A stretch of 64,000 nt of DNA from Spinacia oleracea (lineage: Eukaryota; Streptophyta; Magnoliopsida; Caryophyllales; Amaranthaceae), in assembly GCF_020520425.1 (NCBI RefSeq), contig NC_079492.1, forward strand, positions 104,257,157-104,321,156, given 5' to 3'. A model generated the notes under the pieces. That model was not told where the DNA came from. It saw only the letters and a program-made list of their open reading frames with translations, and ran no database searches. The translations under genes and the position numbers were made by a program. Positions within the stretch are counted from its first letter, which is position 1, and each line of letters starts with the position of its first letter. This document shows positions 1-11,605 of this stretch, piece by piece.

Positions 1-418
1 CGAGTTTGTGTCCTAGTTTAATCCAAGTTCCTAAAGGTTTTTATATATTTACTTAAGCTTATTAATATCTAGAGTTCTCGAAACAAAACTGTATTTCAGA
101 TTAGAAAGGATAGAGTTATCCTGTAAAGACTTAGAGTGTAAGTCTGAGAGAAAGAGAAGAAAAGTGAGTTGTAATCAGAGTAGGTTACTGTGAGGAACTC
201 GAGTTTGAGAGAAACTCGAGTCAGAGAGTTATTATAATCGAGGAAATACCATAATATAAAGGAATTCTCTTCTTGATTAGTGTCAAGAAGTTTTCTAAAT
301 CATTGCTTTTTACTTTCTTAATACTCAATTCCTTTAATATTTCTAAGTTCCGCAAGAAACTCTCTTAAAATTCGAAATACAATTCACCCTCCCCCCTCTT
401 GTGTGTGTTCCTACTGGA
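1..418 (+). repeat. Sirevirus-like Ty1/copia LTR, 3' part (cut by window start)
   Basis: The sequence is homologous to the reverse complement of about 58,966-59,400. Both copies have the CTCGAG-containing stretch, the segment around 'agtgtcaagaag', 'ttccgcaagaaact' and an end of 'caattcaccc' followed by a C-rich run and 'ctcttgt'. That C-rich ending is familiar from Sirevirus LTRs. Only the 3' third to half of the LTR is visible. Similarity between the copies fades just after 'gttcctact', so the right border is approximate. No coding sequence. Confidence 0.6.
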
Positions 419-1002
419 ATATCATGTGGTCATCATTTATGTTTGATCATGGGTCTTATTAGTATTTATGCTACCTAAAGCTAAAGCTTTAAGCTCACAT
501 TTCATCCAAATTTACCACACCCTTACCTAAGCCTAACATTACAAGCTTTGAAGACCTTCCTAACTTTGTGCATAGAGTCATATTAATATGAAAATAGTTG
601 TTTATCAATGCAAGTTATGACTTGACATATTCCGAGTCGAATGTTAGGTTGAGTGCATGTCCTTTTAAACACACGAGTGTTGTGAGTTTGGGAGGGCATT
701 GTTCACATACATTGTCGGGAGTAGAGCGAACGGGTACATTTTTTACCCGCCACAAAAATGAGTAAAGAGTGTGTGAGCACTAGTCTTGAATTCCATGTGC
801 ACTTTTGATTCGCTCTGCGTGACGATTGTTAGGGAGGATTTGTGGTCGAATGGATTTGATTGGTTGACATTGATGCATACTTGTTGGATTTTACTTTGAA
901 TAGTATCCATTGCTTTAAGTTGTGTTTGGAGTGAAGTTGATTTACGTATTCATCGATGATTTCTTTGCTTAGGGACAAGCAAAGATCTAGCTTGGGGGAG
1001 TT
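419..1002 (+). mobile_element. Ty3/gypsy element, 3' non-coding end with polypurine tract
   Basis: No open frame. The stretch has the look of the 3' untranslated end of Tat/Athila-type gypsy elements, and it ends in a purine tract 'agcttgggggag' (989-1000) immediately before a TG-starting LTR. It is truncated on the left next to the Sirevirus LTR. The lineage assignment rests on general resemblance only. Confidence 0.5.
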
Positions 1003-2339
1003 TGATATATATGTTAATATTTTATAGTGTTTTTACCCCCATCCCTTAGTACTTTTTGATCTCAAATGAGCCCTCCGGAGCGATTTTTAGTACTAATGTG
1101 CTCCTTTTAGTGTGTTTGTAGTTTCAGGTTCATAATTATAGGAATTAACATATTTTTTGTGCATTTCCTACTCATTTGAATCAATACAAGAGATTATGTA
1201 CTTTCGAGAGCACAAACATCGATTTGGAAAAGTTTTCGAGCAAAGCGAATAGTGAAAGAAGTAGAAAACCAACACTGGTCTACTCTTTTGATCATAAATA
1301 AAGTTATAAAACTCCAAATTAAGTGATTATAATTGAGTTGTATTCTAGACTTCTAGAGCTTTCCAAAGAGTGGTCACTCGCCTAATTTGGACGAATAACG
1401 AAGAAGATATGGCATTTTGAAGAGAGGGAATCCTGCAGTTTGTACGCGCGACCGGCGGGCGAATGGCTGCCTGGAGGGCGCGTTTTGATGAAATTGGAAT
1501 TGTGTAAATCCGTCCGGCGGGCGGACCTGTGCCCGGCGGGCGGGTTACGAGCTACTCGCCCGGCGGGCGGATGTGTGCCCGACCGGGCGATGACAACCCC
1601 AACGCGCGTTTCACTTAGTTATTTCAAGTTTTTCGCTTTGTTTTCGGGCAAGACTATAAATATAAGCCCTTAGCTTTTGTATTGAACATCTTATTTTCTA
1701 GTTTTAGAACCCTTAGTTTATTTTCATTACTTAGATTATCTCTCAAATTGTTAAACACTTAGTTTTATTTTCAATTAAAGCTTCAATTTTTCATTCATTC
1801 TTCAGTTCTTCATTTAGGTATTAATTCTTACCTTGTTTTATTATTTTGTTTTAATTATGTCTTCAATATTATTAATTGCCTTGTTTATTATTAATATGAG
1901 TGAGTAGTCTAATTCTAGGGTTTAGGGGATCCATAAATGTATGATTGGGGATTGTATTAGATATAAATTTCTGATTTTTAACTATAATTTCTATAGCTTG
2001 TTTTGTTAATTTGTTCGTCAATTCTGTTCGGCCGGACTATTTTGATTGAATTTGATGATCTTAGGTTATACGCCGAGAGATATAAATCTGATGTTCATGA
2101 TCTGTGGCTATAGATAGGATTTATTTCTAGTACATAGCGAGAGCCTGCTAGTTGTAATTTCCTAAGGAATCCATAAGATTCGAGAGATGCATGTTTTCCT
2201 AGCTATGGTTATTAATTGTTTATTATTGTCTGTCGCCAATCCCTAGTCTGCATTTGTGGTGAACTGTCGCCCTAGATTCTTTTAATATTGATATTTTTGT
2301 ATTTTATTATTGCCATAGCATTAATCAACCAAAACAACA
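1003..2339 (+). repeat. Ty3/gypsy 3' LTR
   Basis: It starts with TGATATATATG directly after the polypurine tract and probably ends with CA near 2,339; the right border is inferred because no second copy is available. Inside is a GC-rich patch (1,440-1,610) with repeats of 'cggcgggcgg'. An AT-rich stretch follows and contains 'actataaatataag' (about 1,650), a plausible TATA region. The 77-codon open frame across the GC-rich patch looks accidental. Confidence 0.5.
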
Positions 2340-2549
2340 TCACGCAGATCAGTTTTGAACAGATTAGACAGCAGCACCAACTGAACAGCAAAAGAGAAAT
2401 GAACACTCAAGAGCAGTGCAAACAACCTTAGTAAATCTACGTTAAAAGGCTCTAAGACTAATTTCCTCTCATATATCTCCCAAATCCACCACTTAAACTT
2501 TATTTTGTCTATTTCAGCAAAACTACTTTAGTATCCAATCACGCATGTC
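2340..2549. other. Unassigned sequence between the gypsy LTR and the copia element
   Basis: About 210 bases with no open frame or recognisable repeat. It ends in the ATTTC target site (2,550-2,554) used by the copia insertion. Confidence 0.4.
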
Positions 2550-2554
2550 ATTTC

Positions 2555-3929
2555 TGAAGGAAATAATGCCCTTGGTCCAAGTATGCATTCTATGTTAAGT
2601 CTAATAAATGCGGTTCAGTATTAATTAACAAGTTAATAATTCAGTGAGATCAAGTGAGCTGAATGCCTAGCTAGAGGCCGCTTCAGTTCAAGTGGAATTA
2701 ATGATATTAATCCACAGCTTACTCTTGACTGAACCCGTAGGGTCACACAAATAGTACGTAAACGGATCAAGTATTTAATGGCATTAAATACTCCATCTAT
2801 GAATATTCGGAACCGACGGATCTTGGTTTCAGTGGGAGCTAAGATCGTCACAGGCAAGAAATGAATACTCCGGAAGCGATGATATTGCCGGAAACGGAAA
2901 TATGGATCGTATCGGAAATATAAATATTATCCAAGTCGTAGATGTTGCCGGAAACGGAAACATGGTACGTATCGGAAAATATTATCGGAAATGGAAATAT
3001 TGCCAGAATCGGAAATATTGCCGGAAACGGAAATATTGTCAGAATCGGAAATATTACCGGAATCGGAAAATAATTCCGGAAACGGAAATATTAAATATTT
3101 GTTCGAAACGGAAATTAATTCCGGAATCGGAAATATTAAATATTATTCGGAAATGAATTCCGGAATCGGAAAATTTAATCGGAAGCGCATCGTACGAATA
3201 AGCATCGGACGAGGCCTGCCGGACGAGGCCCAGCACGAAGCCAGGCCATCGCCCAGCAAGCCAAGCGCGCCGCACAAACAGCCACGCCAGGCCCAGCGCA
3301 AGGCCAGGCCCAGCAGGCTGCGCAGCGCGCGCGGGCGCTGCGTGGGCTGCTGCTCGCGCGCACGCATGGGGGCCCATCGTGGCTGCCGTGCGTGTGTGTG
3401 CAAGTGTTTGTGTTCGTGCACGTTTCCTAAAACATGCAGAGTTCGGTTAATGATTAAATTCCTAATTCTATTTGATAAATTAATTAAATTAGAGTTCTTG
3501 TAGGATTCTAGGTTTAATTAATTTGTATCTGAATAGGATTTCGATTCCCTTTCCATACCCCTATAAATATGAGGCTAGTGCTCACAATTTATAAAAAAAG
3601 TTTAAAAGTATTCAAAAGTGAGTTTTTTGAGAGAAAATTAAAACACACATCTTGCTCATAAAGTGCCGAAATTTTCTAGTACCTTAAGGGCGATTCTAGT
3701 TGGTCAATCTTAAGGCGGATCCGGACGTGCTGTGGACTATCTACGGAGGGACGACACTTGGAGTCCTAAAGACTTGTTCTTGTTCGGTTCGGGCGCAGCT
3801 AGGGAGGGCACGCAACAAAGAGTATGCATCTAAATTATGCTATATGATTATGTGTAAATAATATGTTGTCCTGGGTTAATGGTTGTTTCCGCATGATCTA
3901 TGTAATGTCATATGTATCATAACCTAACA
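2555..3929 (+). repeat. 5' LTR of copia copy 1
   Basis: It begins TGAAGGAAATAATGCCC and ends CATAACCTAACA. It contains an AT-rich array of a degenerate unit of the type 'cggaaatattgccggaaa' (about 2,880-3,185), a GC-rich block (3,190-3,420) and a TATA-like 'ctataaatatgag' (about 3,561) that probably marks the promoter of the element's transcript. Open frames over the repeats and GC block occur on both strands and are composition artefacts. Confidence 0.93.
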
Positions 3930-3930
3930 G

Positions 3931-3946
3931 TGGTATCACGAGCCCC
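3931..3946 (+). promoter_or_regulatory. tRNA primer-binding site of copia copy 1
   Basis: TGGTATCACGAGCCCC lies one base after the LTR end. It resembles the initiator-Met primer site TGGTATCAGAGCC but carries an extra C after TGGTATCA. The same variant is present in copies 2 and 3, so it is a family feature and not a private mutation. Confidence 0.8.
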
Positions 3947-4669
3947 TTATTATTTTCATAATCTAAATTGCATGAACATGGTTAAATATTACAAATTTGC
4001 AAGAATTAAAAGGGGTGATTAATTTTCGTAATTGTTAATTAATTGCAAATTGCGTTTATTTAATTATACGTACGCAGTTTTTCGGCAGTTTCTTCGTTAC
4101 TCATCCGAATTGAGTGATTTTTGTGTCAATTCCGCATGTAAAAGGCATTCTAAAATTTTGACAAAAAGAGTATTTTTCTGCCGAACCCAGAATTCTCAAA
4201 TTCGAAGCCTAACTATGACTTTTCGAAGGTTTTAGTTTTTCGAATGCAAAATTTCGTAAATTTAAGATGTTAAATTAACTATTTGCGATTCTTGTTGATA
4301 AATCTTGAATTTTTGATTGACCTACTGCATATGTTTAACAAGTTTGAATGCCTAGTCTTGTTAATTATGCAATCTAATTTGTAATTATGATTAATTTGTT
4401 GAAAATTAGAATAATTTAGAATTAATTTGATTTTCATAATTAATTGTAATTTAATTAGAAACCTATGATTAAAAACCACCATAAAAATTGTAAATTTATG
4501 ATAAATTTTAAATTTTTATGACCTAGACTTGAATCCATAACAATCGGAAATCAATTGGATAATAAATTTTCGATTTTTTCGCCCTAAAATTATGAAATTA
4601 ATATTATTTATTAATTTGTCATTAATTTTAAATATAAATTTTAAATTTTTATGCGATTCGTTCATAAAA

Positions 4670-5350
4670 CTTGCACGCACGAAGCAATGGACGCTTCGTG
4701 TTACCCTTAAGGGGTGTTGTATAATGCGGGCATGCGACGACGAGCAAGGGAGCACGTCGCACGTGCGGCACGAATGCAATGAGCAAGGGCGTAGTGCACG
4801 AGCACAAGGCAGCAGCCCTGCCTTGTGTCGTGTGCCACGAGCAATGGACGAATGGGCATGGGCGAAGAGCGAGCCAAGGCAGTCGCGTGTGGGCAGCAAG
4901 CGAGCTGCGCCACAACGCGCGCTGCCTCGCACAAGAGCGCGCAGCCTCGCGCGCAGCGAGCGCAAGCTCGCGTGCCACGAGCGCTGCGCCCAGCATTGCT
5001 CGCGCGCACAACGAGCGAGGACTCGCGCGCACAGCCAGCATTGCTCGCGCGCACAGCGAGCGATGTCGCCCGCCCAGCGAGCGATGTCGCGCGCCCAGCG
5101 AGCGATGTCGCGCGCCCAGCGAGCGATGTCGCGCGCCCAGCGAGCGATGTCGCGCGCCCAGCGAGCGATGTCGCGCGCGCACTGCGAGCGATAGCTCGCG
5201 TGCGATGAACGCTGGCGCGCGCAGCGAGCACCAATGCGTGCGGAGGCTTGCGATGGGGATGCAGCAGCTATGCGACGAGCGCATGGGCTGCGCGCACATG
5301 GCCAGCAATGGCTGTGTGCGTGCGGCCCATGGGCGTGCAACGCGTAGGGT
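4670..5350 (+). other. GC-rich leader block of copia copy 1
   Basis: A roughly 680-bp GC-rich island inside an otherwise very AT-rich 5' leader. It gives overlapping open frames of 127-274 codons on both strands, rich in Ala, Arg, Ser and Cys with no domain, so I do not call a gene. A shorter, diverged counterpart is at 41,060-41,480 in copy 2, so the block belongs to the family. Confidence 0.6.
5055..5180 (+). repeat. 21-bp tandem repeat (six units)
   Basis: GCGATGTCGC recurs at 5,060, 5,081, 5,102, 5,123, 5,144 and 5,165, an exact 21-bp period. Because 21 is divisible by three, all reading frames stay open across it. It is absent from the matching leader block of copy 2, so it expanded in this lineage. 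Confidence 0.9.
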
Positions 5351-7439
5351 GTTTGCGTTACGATTAAAGATCGTTTTGAATGTTTAATTTGAAAATTTCA
5401 GTTCACGTAATTTTAATTAATTTTAAAATTAATAATTTAAATTATTTTCTTGGATTTTAATTTTGAATATTGTAATTATAATAAATTTTATTTATTCTAA
5501 TTATTTTACTAAAATTAAAATCATGAATTAATTTAAATACGACTGAAATTAAATTAAATTTTTGGATTCAATTATAAATTTATATGAGCTTTAAATTTTA
5601 ATTAAATTTGTATGTTTCCGGTTAGACTAGAAATACATTTTTATGTTTAAAATTAGTAAAGCATATAAATTTATTGGTTTAAGTGGGAGCGTTTTTTTTT
5701 TTTAGTCATAAACTCTTGATTAGGTCTACAAATCCTTAAGGTTAAAACAACTTGATTAGAATTAATAAGGACTGAATAATTGGTAGATTATTGGTGCCCT
5801 TGATTAATTGCTGCAAATGTTTACGTGATGCATAATGTGTTTTACTAACCAGCTATGTGGGCCATTCATGATAATGAATGGGTGAATGGTATATATTGTA
5901 TATGTACTGTTTTGCAGGTTATGAAGTGACTAGTATGGCCCAAATAGGATAGAAAATATGGTCTGCGTACCATTAATTTGAATGTAATTGGTCTAAAGTA
6001 CCAAAGTTATTTTTCAATTCAAATATGGTCTGCGTACCATCAAATAGTTGTAATTAGTTATAGCTTATCCTATTTGAAGAAAATGGTGCCTCCCACGGAG
6101 ATTTTCAAGACGGACTTTGAAGTCAAAGCTTCAAGATGAAGTCGGGCCATACTAGATCACATTTATCTTATGCATGCTTTAAGTTATTTATTGTTTTAAA
6201 TATGTCTTAAAATGCATGAGATCAAAAGCTTGATTATGTTGCATGATTAAGGATTTTAGTTCACTTAAAATCTAACCAACATAGTAAGAGCCTTAAGTTC
6301 CAAACTTAAAAATTGAGTTATAAGGTGCCATGCCAAAATATACACTTGCTTGGATATCCTTTACATCAATCTAGTAATAGTTTTCGCTCAGCGAGGTGTT
6401 ACTTATTGGTCCTAAAGGGGCAAGGTACACAAATAATTGTGAGTACACGTTAGTTTTGGTGAAACTCAACGATATAAGTAAGGAGTCCTTTTATGTCGTG
6501 GCAAAATCGATAGGTTTACCTAATAAGTTCTTAGACGTACCTATCAACCAAGAATAGTTTCTAGACTATTAGCAAAAGGCTTTTGCTTACCTAAGATGTT
6601 TTAGGATTAAGTCGACAAACTGTGCTTAGTTCTTCAATGATTTTAGGATCTTGGAATCATTTTATTCACACCTACCGGAACAATAAAATCGAATAAAATG
6701 CTAATAACTTGTTTGAATTGCATGGTTGCTTTAATTTCAAGTTATTATTCATGATAAATGTTTAGACTTTGCATGCTTCAATGTATGTTTTAATTATTGT
6801 TTATAATTAAATATCTTGCACTGCAATAAATCCTTTTAGAAAGGTAACAGTAAATTTCCTCGATTGGTAGTGAATCCAAGAACGATTCACGGAAATGAGA
6901 GAAAGTGAGCAATTTAAAATGTACGTTTCTTTTAGCGACTTTTATGGTTGTTTTCGAATATCAAAATCGAATGGCAAACCAATTGGTGCTTGTGAATTCA
7001 AAATACAATGTAGTTTTGAGATCATAAAGCATTGAGTTTAATACGCTCAGCTTTACCAATGGTTAACAACCTAATATCTTTGTCCATTTAATTCTCGAAT
7101 GAGTCTAGTCCCTAGACATTCGAATAGATCGATGCTTAGAGAACTTTAGAAGCTTCTGGTAAGATCATCTAGTTGAAACAAAATATTCAACATGGTAAAG
7201 AACCTTGTTGGTGACATTGGACATGTCTAACAAAGTATAAAAGTCAACACTAAAGAATTCAATTCTTAAGACTATAAGAAAGGGTACAAGAAATAGGAAA
7301 ACGAGGAACAAATGAAAGGAATTTACGATTCCGTTTCTACCTATAAGTTTATGATTAAAGAGAAGTGACCTAGCAATCAAACTTCCTTGGTATCATATAC
7401 CGCTTGAGGTTCTTACTTCGGTAATAACTCAAAAAAAAA

Positions 7440-10400
7440 TGGAAGCTAGGCTACACTAATGGGCTACAAGTGGGAAATGAAGCATGGTAATGCGACATTA
7501 GTTGTAGGGTCATCTAGTTTGTTTTAAAGGCTGGAACTAAATGGCTATTTTGTTCCATAACCAGCATACCTAAATTTCTGCTTCAAACACAGAAAGACTC
7601 ACATTCAGAAGAACAAAAACAATGCTTGTTTGTTTGTTTATTTGAATGAAATGGTCATTTACGGGATGAGTCAATATGCTTGATTAAAACAAACAACTCT
7701 TTAACAATAAAAACTTTACTAGGTTCAAATCAAACCCTTGATTTGAGTTCCACTAATCTTTGGCATTGTTGCTTAGACCATATCAACAAGTTAACATTCA
7801 CAAGCTCTATTTTAAATGGACTTTTGAAAGTTGGTTGATTTCTAGATCAACTTGAGACAAGCTAGTCTTACTTGTTGAAAGTAACAAAGAATATGAACTA
7901 TTGTTAGAACGCCTAGACGATAGAGTTCAAAGCTAAAGAAAGGTTTTATGACTTTATTATTTCACATGGATTTGAGTGAATATAGGTTTATTTACTCAAA
8001 TGTGATATAAGTTGAATCTGTTTGGCTAGTTCAAAGATTCAGAAGTATAAAATCCACTTGGCAAGAAATCATAAAGATCTAGGTTAGATCATGTTGATGA
8101 TTACTTGAGACCAAATATGATCATCAATGATTGTGTGGTGTAATTTCACAGTCTAGGTCCATAAGATATGGCATATCTTAGTTGGAATAATCGAAGTCAA
8201 TTAGTACTTGATTCGATTAATGATGAATCATAAAGACTTTTCCTATAATTTCTAAAACAAAATGCTCAACTACCACCAAACTAAACCAAAATTCGTCAAA
8301 GCTATTGAAAAGTAAATTCAGAATAACTTTTCATAAAATATATCTAGAGAGTTGTAAAACTCAGTGGGAGCTTAGTGTTTGTCATTCGACAAACTAAGGC
8401 CCAAGTATAGATATATGTTTCATTGTGATTTATTCAAATGAGACACAAGGGTATTGTTTCTACCACGAATTTTTGAGAACATAATGTTTGTTTGCTCGAA
8501 ATGATGTCCTTTTGGAGATTCGTTTCCAAAATGACAAGTGGGAGAAAATAGACCTCGAAAGTTTTCGAGGCGAACAACAAACATAAACGGACATTCCGGA
8601 GGCTTTTCGAAGTGCTTCAGAAAATCCGAACTTATTCTTTAAGACTTTAGAAGTGGCTTTAAAGAATAGACATCTCTTAGAAGACTTTACAAGTGCTTCA
8701 AGGAGAACAGAATATTCAAAGGACTTTAAGTGGCTATTGATATTCTAATGTTTGATGTTCTATACCCAAGTAGTCATAGAATTCAAGTCACTGAAACTAT
8801 GAGATTCTTCTATTAGATAGTAAAGAAACATAGAGATCAGGTCAATGAAACTATGAGATTCTTCTATTAAATAGTGAAGAAACCTACAACTTGCAGTCAA
8901 ACTATTATCATGTAGATTAATGAGTTTGTGACTTGTAAGAAAGCTATGACGAAACCCAGATTCCCTAAAATGGTTAGAGGCCATATATAGACTCAAATGT
9001 TTTAAATGGTTAGAGGCCATAAAACATACTCAATGTTTTGATGACAAAATTGAAATTTTGTTGATTTGCAAGAATAGTTTCACACCTATTAGTTGCAAGT
9101 TTGTTTTAAGGATAAAAACCATCAAACATGAAATTGTGTTCACACACAAAGCTAGATTAGTTGCTAAAGGTTACAAGCAAATTCACGGCGTGGATTGTGT
9201 TGAAACCTCATGCAAAATCGTAATGCTTAAGTCTATAATTCAAGCAATGATTGCATATTGGTACATATGGCAATTGGATGACAAAACGTATTCCTCAATC
9301 AAATGTTGGAATATAATATGTACATGGTATGTCATAGAATTTGTGGATCCAAATAAATGCTTAAAAAGGAAAGCTAGCTTATGAAATCTAAGTACAGATT
9401 TAAGCAAGCAATTGGGAATTAGAAATGTATTTTAGTGAAGCTAATAAGTATTTTAGTTTCATAAAAATGTACATGATTCTTATAGATATATAAGAAGTTT
9501 AGTGGGAGTACATAAAACTTAATTGGTCCTATGTGTATCACACACATATCTCTCTATTGTAAAATAACATTCAAATGCTAATGACTTAGATTTGAAATTA
9601 TTCATCAATGATGGACCATGGCGAAACTTAGTACATACTGGGTATTAAGATCTATTTACAAAGATCTTATGATATTGTTTTGGATTAAGTAATGGCATTT
9701 ACTAAATCAAACACGAAAGTCTCCATTGGAGATATTCGACCCATGTGAATAAATCTAAGTAAAGGATGTTTGAACTATGTATAAGCATTTACTAAGTTAA
9801 ACATCAAAGAGTCTAAATGAGATTCTTAAACCTATATTATATGTCAAAGAATTTAGCTGGATTCAGTATCTGCTGAAATTGAATGAGCTAAAATTACATG
9901 AATAGAATTCAATTGGGAATTATTCTGAAAAAGAATTTATCATGTATGATATAATATGAGGATCGCCAAAAACGTATCGTATGACTTTAGGCATGACGAA
10001 CATATACCAATCTCTATTGATCTAAGTGAAGATCAACTAGGTTGAGATCAAGAATACTTATGGTACTTGAAAAAGTACATAGGAATAGTTCTTGATTCAA
10101 GGAAATAAAGATATGCTAAATATTGATGCTACACGCATAAACATTGGCAAAGGATCAAGCAAGACCCTTTGGAGTTAACCATTGATAAGGACGAGCTATA
10201 GAGCATCGTGTTTTGAAATGGCAACATGGATTGGAGACCATGAGTTGTTGCGTGGGAAATTAAAATATTAATTTCTATGTTCTAAGATATAGTTGGAGAG
10301 TCTTCCACATATCTATGAACTGCTTGGATAGGTAAATCCAAACAAAGCATCACTAGCAACCTATACAGTTGAAGTAAAAGTGATTGTTGCCTAAGAAGCA

Positions 10401-10440
10401 ATAAAACAGGGTTGTTTAAAGTTCTTCACTGAACTTGGGT
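7440..10440 (+). pseudogene. Decayed copia gag-pol of copy 1
   Basis: Remnants occur in the normal copia order. A stretch near 7,460-7,560 matches the region after the protease, and one near 7,628-7,676 matches the segment ending in NEM..YG. LWHC..DHINK at 7,758-7,790 corresponds to the integrase zinc region. The RT segment at 9,118-9,300 includes RLVAKGYKQIHGVD and a degraded IWQLDDKT. A stop-broken piece at 9,613-9,660 matches GIKIY.RS, and RNase H remains at 10,371-10,440. All are interrupted by stops and frameshifts, so no protein can be made. The coding part is far more decayed than the LTRs are diverged, so decay preceded the last transposition. Confidence 0.75.
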
Positions 10441-11589
10441 AGATCACCTATCTGCTGGCTTGATGGTTCTTCATTGAAAAATGCGTAGAACCACTCTTGA
10501 AGCAAGAAAAACGTCTGCTAACTTGATGGTTCTTCATTGCAAAATGAGTAAAACCACCATCGAAGTAAGAAAGACTAGATCGCATAATAAACAAACTCAA
10601 AAGATCTTATTCATCATATCTCGAAGAACATTCGATGAAAAAGGATATTAAGATTGGCAAAGAATGATAACTAAACCTATGCAACAAGTGAGAAGCAACA
10701 CTCACATTGTCGCACTGGAAATCAAGCATAGCTTTGAATTCCATGAATTGTTTTAGAAGATGGGTTTGAGGCCCATGGTTATAAAACATTGGGGTTGAAC
10801 ATTTATCATATATGAAATGTATTTTCATATTCCATTTAATCTTGGTTTAGTATTAAATGATGAGTCCCTTCAAATTTGACGATATATTCAAGATAGACTG
10901 TCAGGACCAGTCCTGTGACTAAGAAATGTCTATCAAGTGAACTTGAAAGTCAAAGGTTGAAAATGGTCCCTATTCGGAGTTTTCTATAAAATTGGACGCA
11001 TAGAAAACGTTAGACGATTAGAATGCAAGATGACTAGTAGTTCTGTTTCTTGAACTATGTGGACATGGCAATGTCATAATCATTTGCATAGATACTTACT
11101 TTGGGAAGACTAGTATCGGACAAGACCTATGAAACTTTACTGTAAGAGATGAAAGTCTGTCATAAGTAAATTTCATTAAATTATTAGACACTAAATCCTC
11201 AATACCTGAGTGATTTGAGATTACTTGTTTGAGAACTGGTTGCTTTGACGTTGACCAACCGTCGCACCGTAAAAGGAGGCTATAAAGGCAACGCTCAGGT
11301 AATCACCTATCAAACGAAGTCTAATCTCAAGATCGCAAGATTGGGATTGTCCTCCCATAAATCGGGATGAGATGCTTAAAAGTTGTACAAGGCCACTCGG
11401 AGAGCTAGAAACTGTGAAATGCATGGCCGTGCTCGGATGAATCATAGGCTATGATTATCTGTTTATTTGATCAGTTGAACTCTGAAACCGAGGAACACCT
11501 CTGGACATAATAAGGATGACAACTCTTACCTTATGTTCAAGAGCAAGCATCGAGCGACAAAGGAATTAGGAAATGCACACTTGTCCCTA

Positions 11590-11605
11590 AGGACAAGTGG
11601 GAGAC
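11590..11605 (+). promoter_or_regulatory. Polypurine tract of copia copy 1
   Basis: AGGACAAGTGGGAGAC lies immediately upstream of the 3' LTR. The same motif on the minus strand precedes the 3' LTR of copy 2 (34,743-34,757). Confidence 0.8.

Noticed and set aside
2880-3185. CRISPR-like regular repeats
   Set aside because: Units are degenerate and contiguous with no unique spacers, sit inside an LTR, and the genome is a plant.
2991-3503. Frame of 170 codons with repeated ILPESEILPETEIL-type words (also in the other LTRs)
   Set aside because: Direct translation of the CGGAAATATT array in the LTR; both strands are open and the copies in diverged LTRs do not conserve the frame.
4516-5387. Long overlapping open frames (127-274 codons) on both strands rich in Ala, Arg, Ser and Cys
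   Set aside because: They come from a GC-rich 21-bp repeat and its flanks, are open in nearly all frames, have no domain and lie in a retrotransposon leader.
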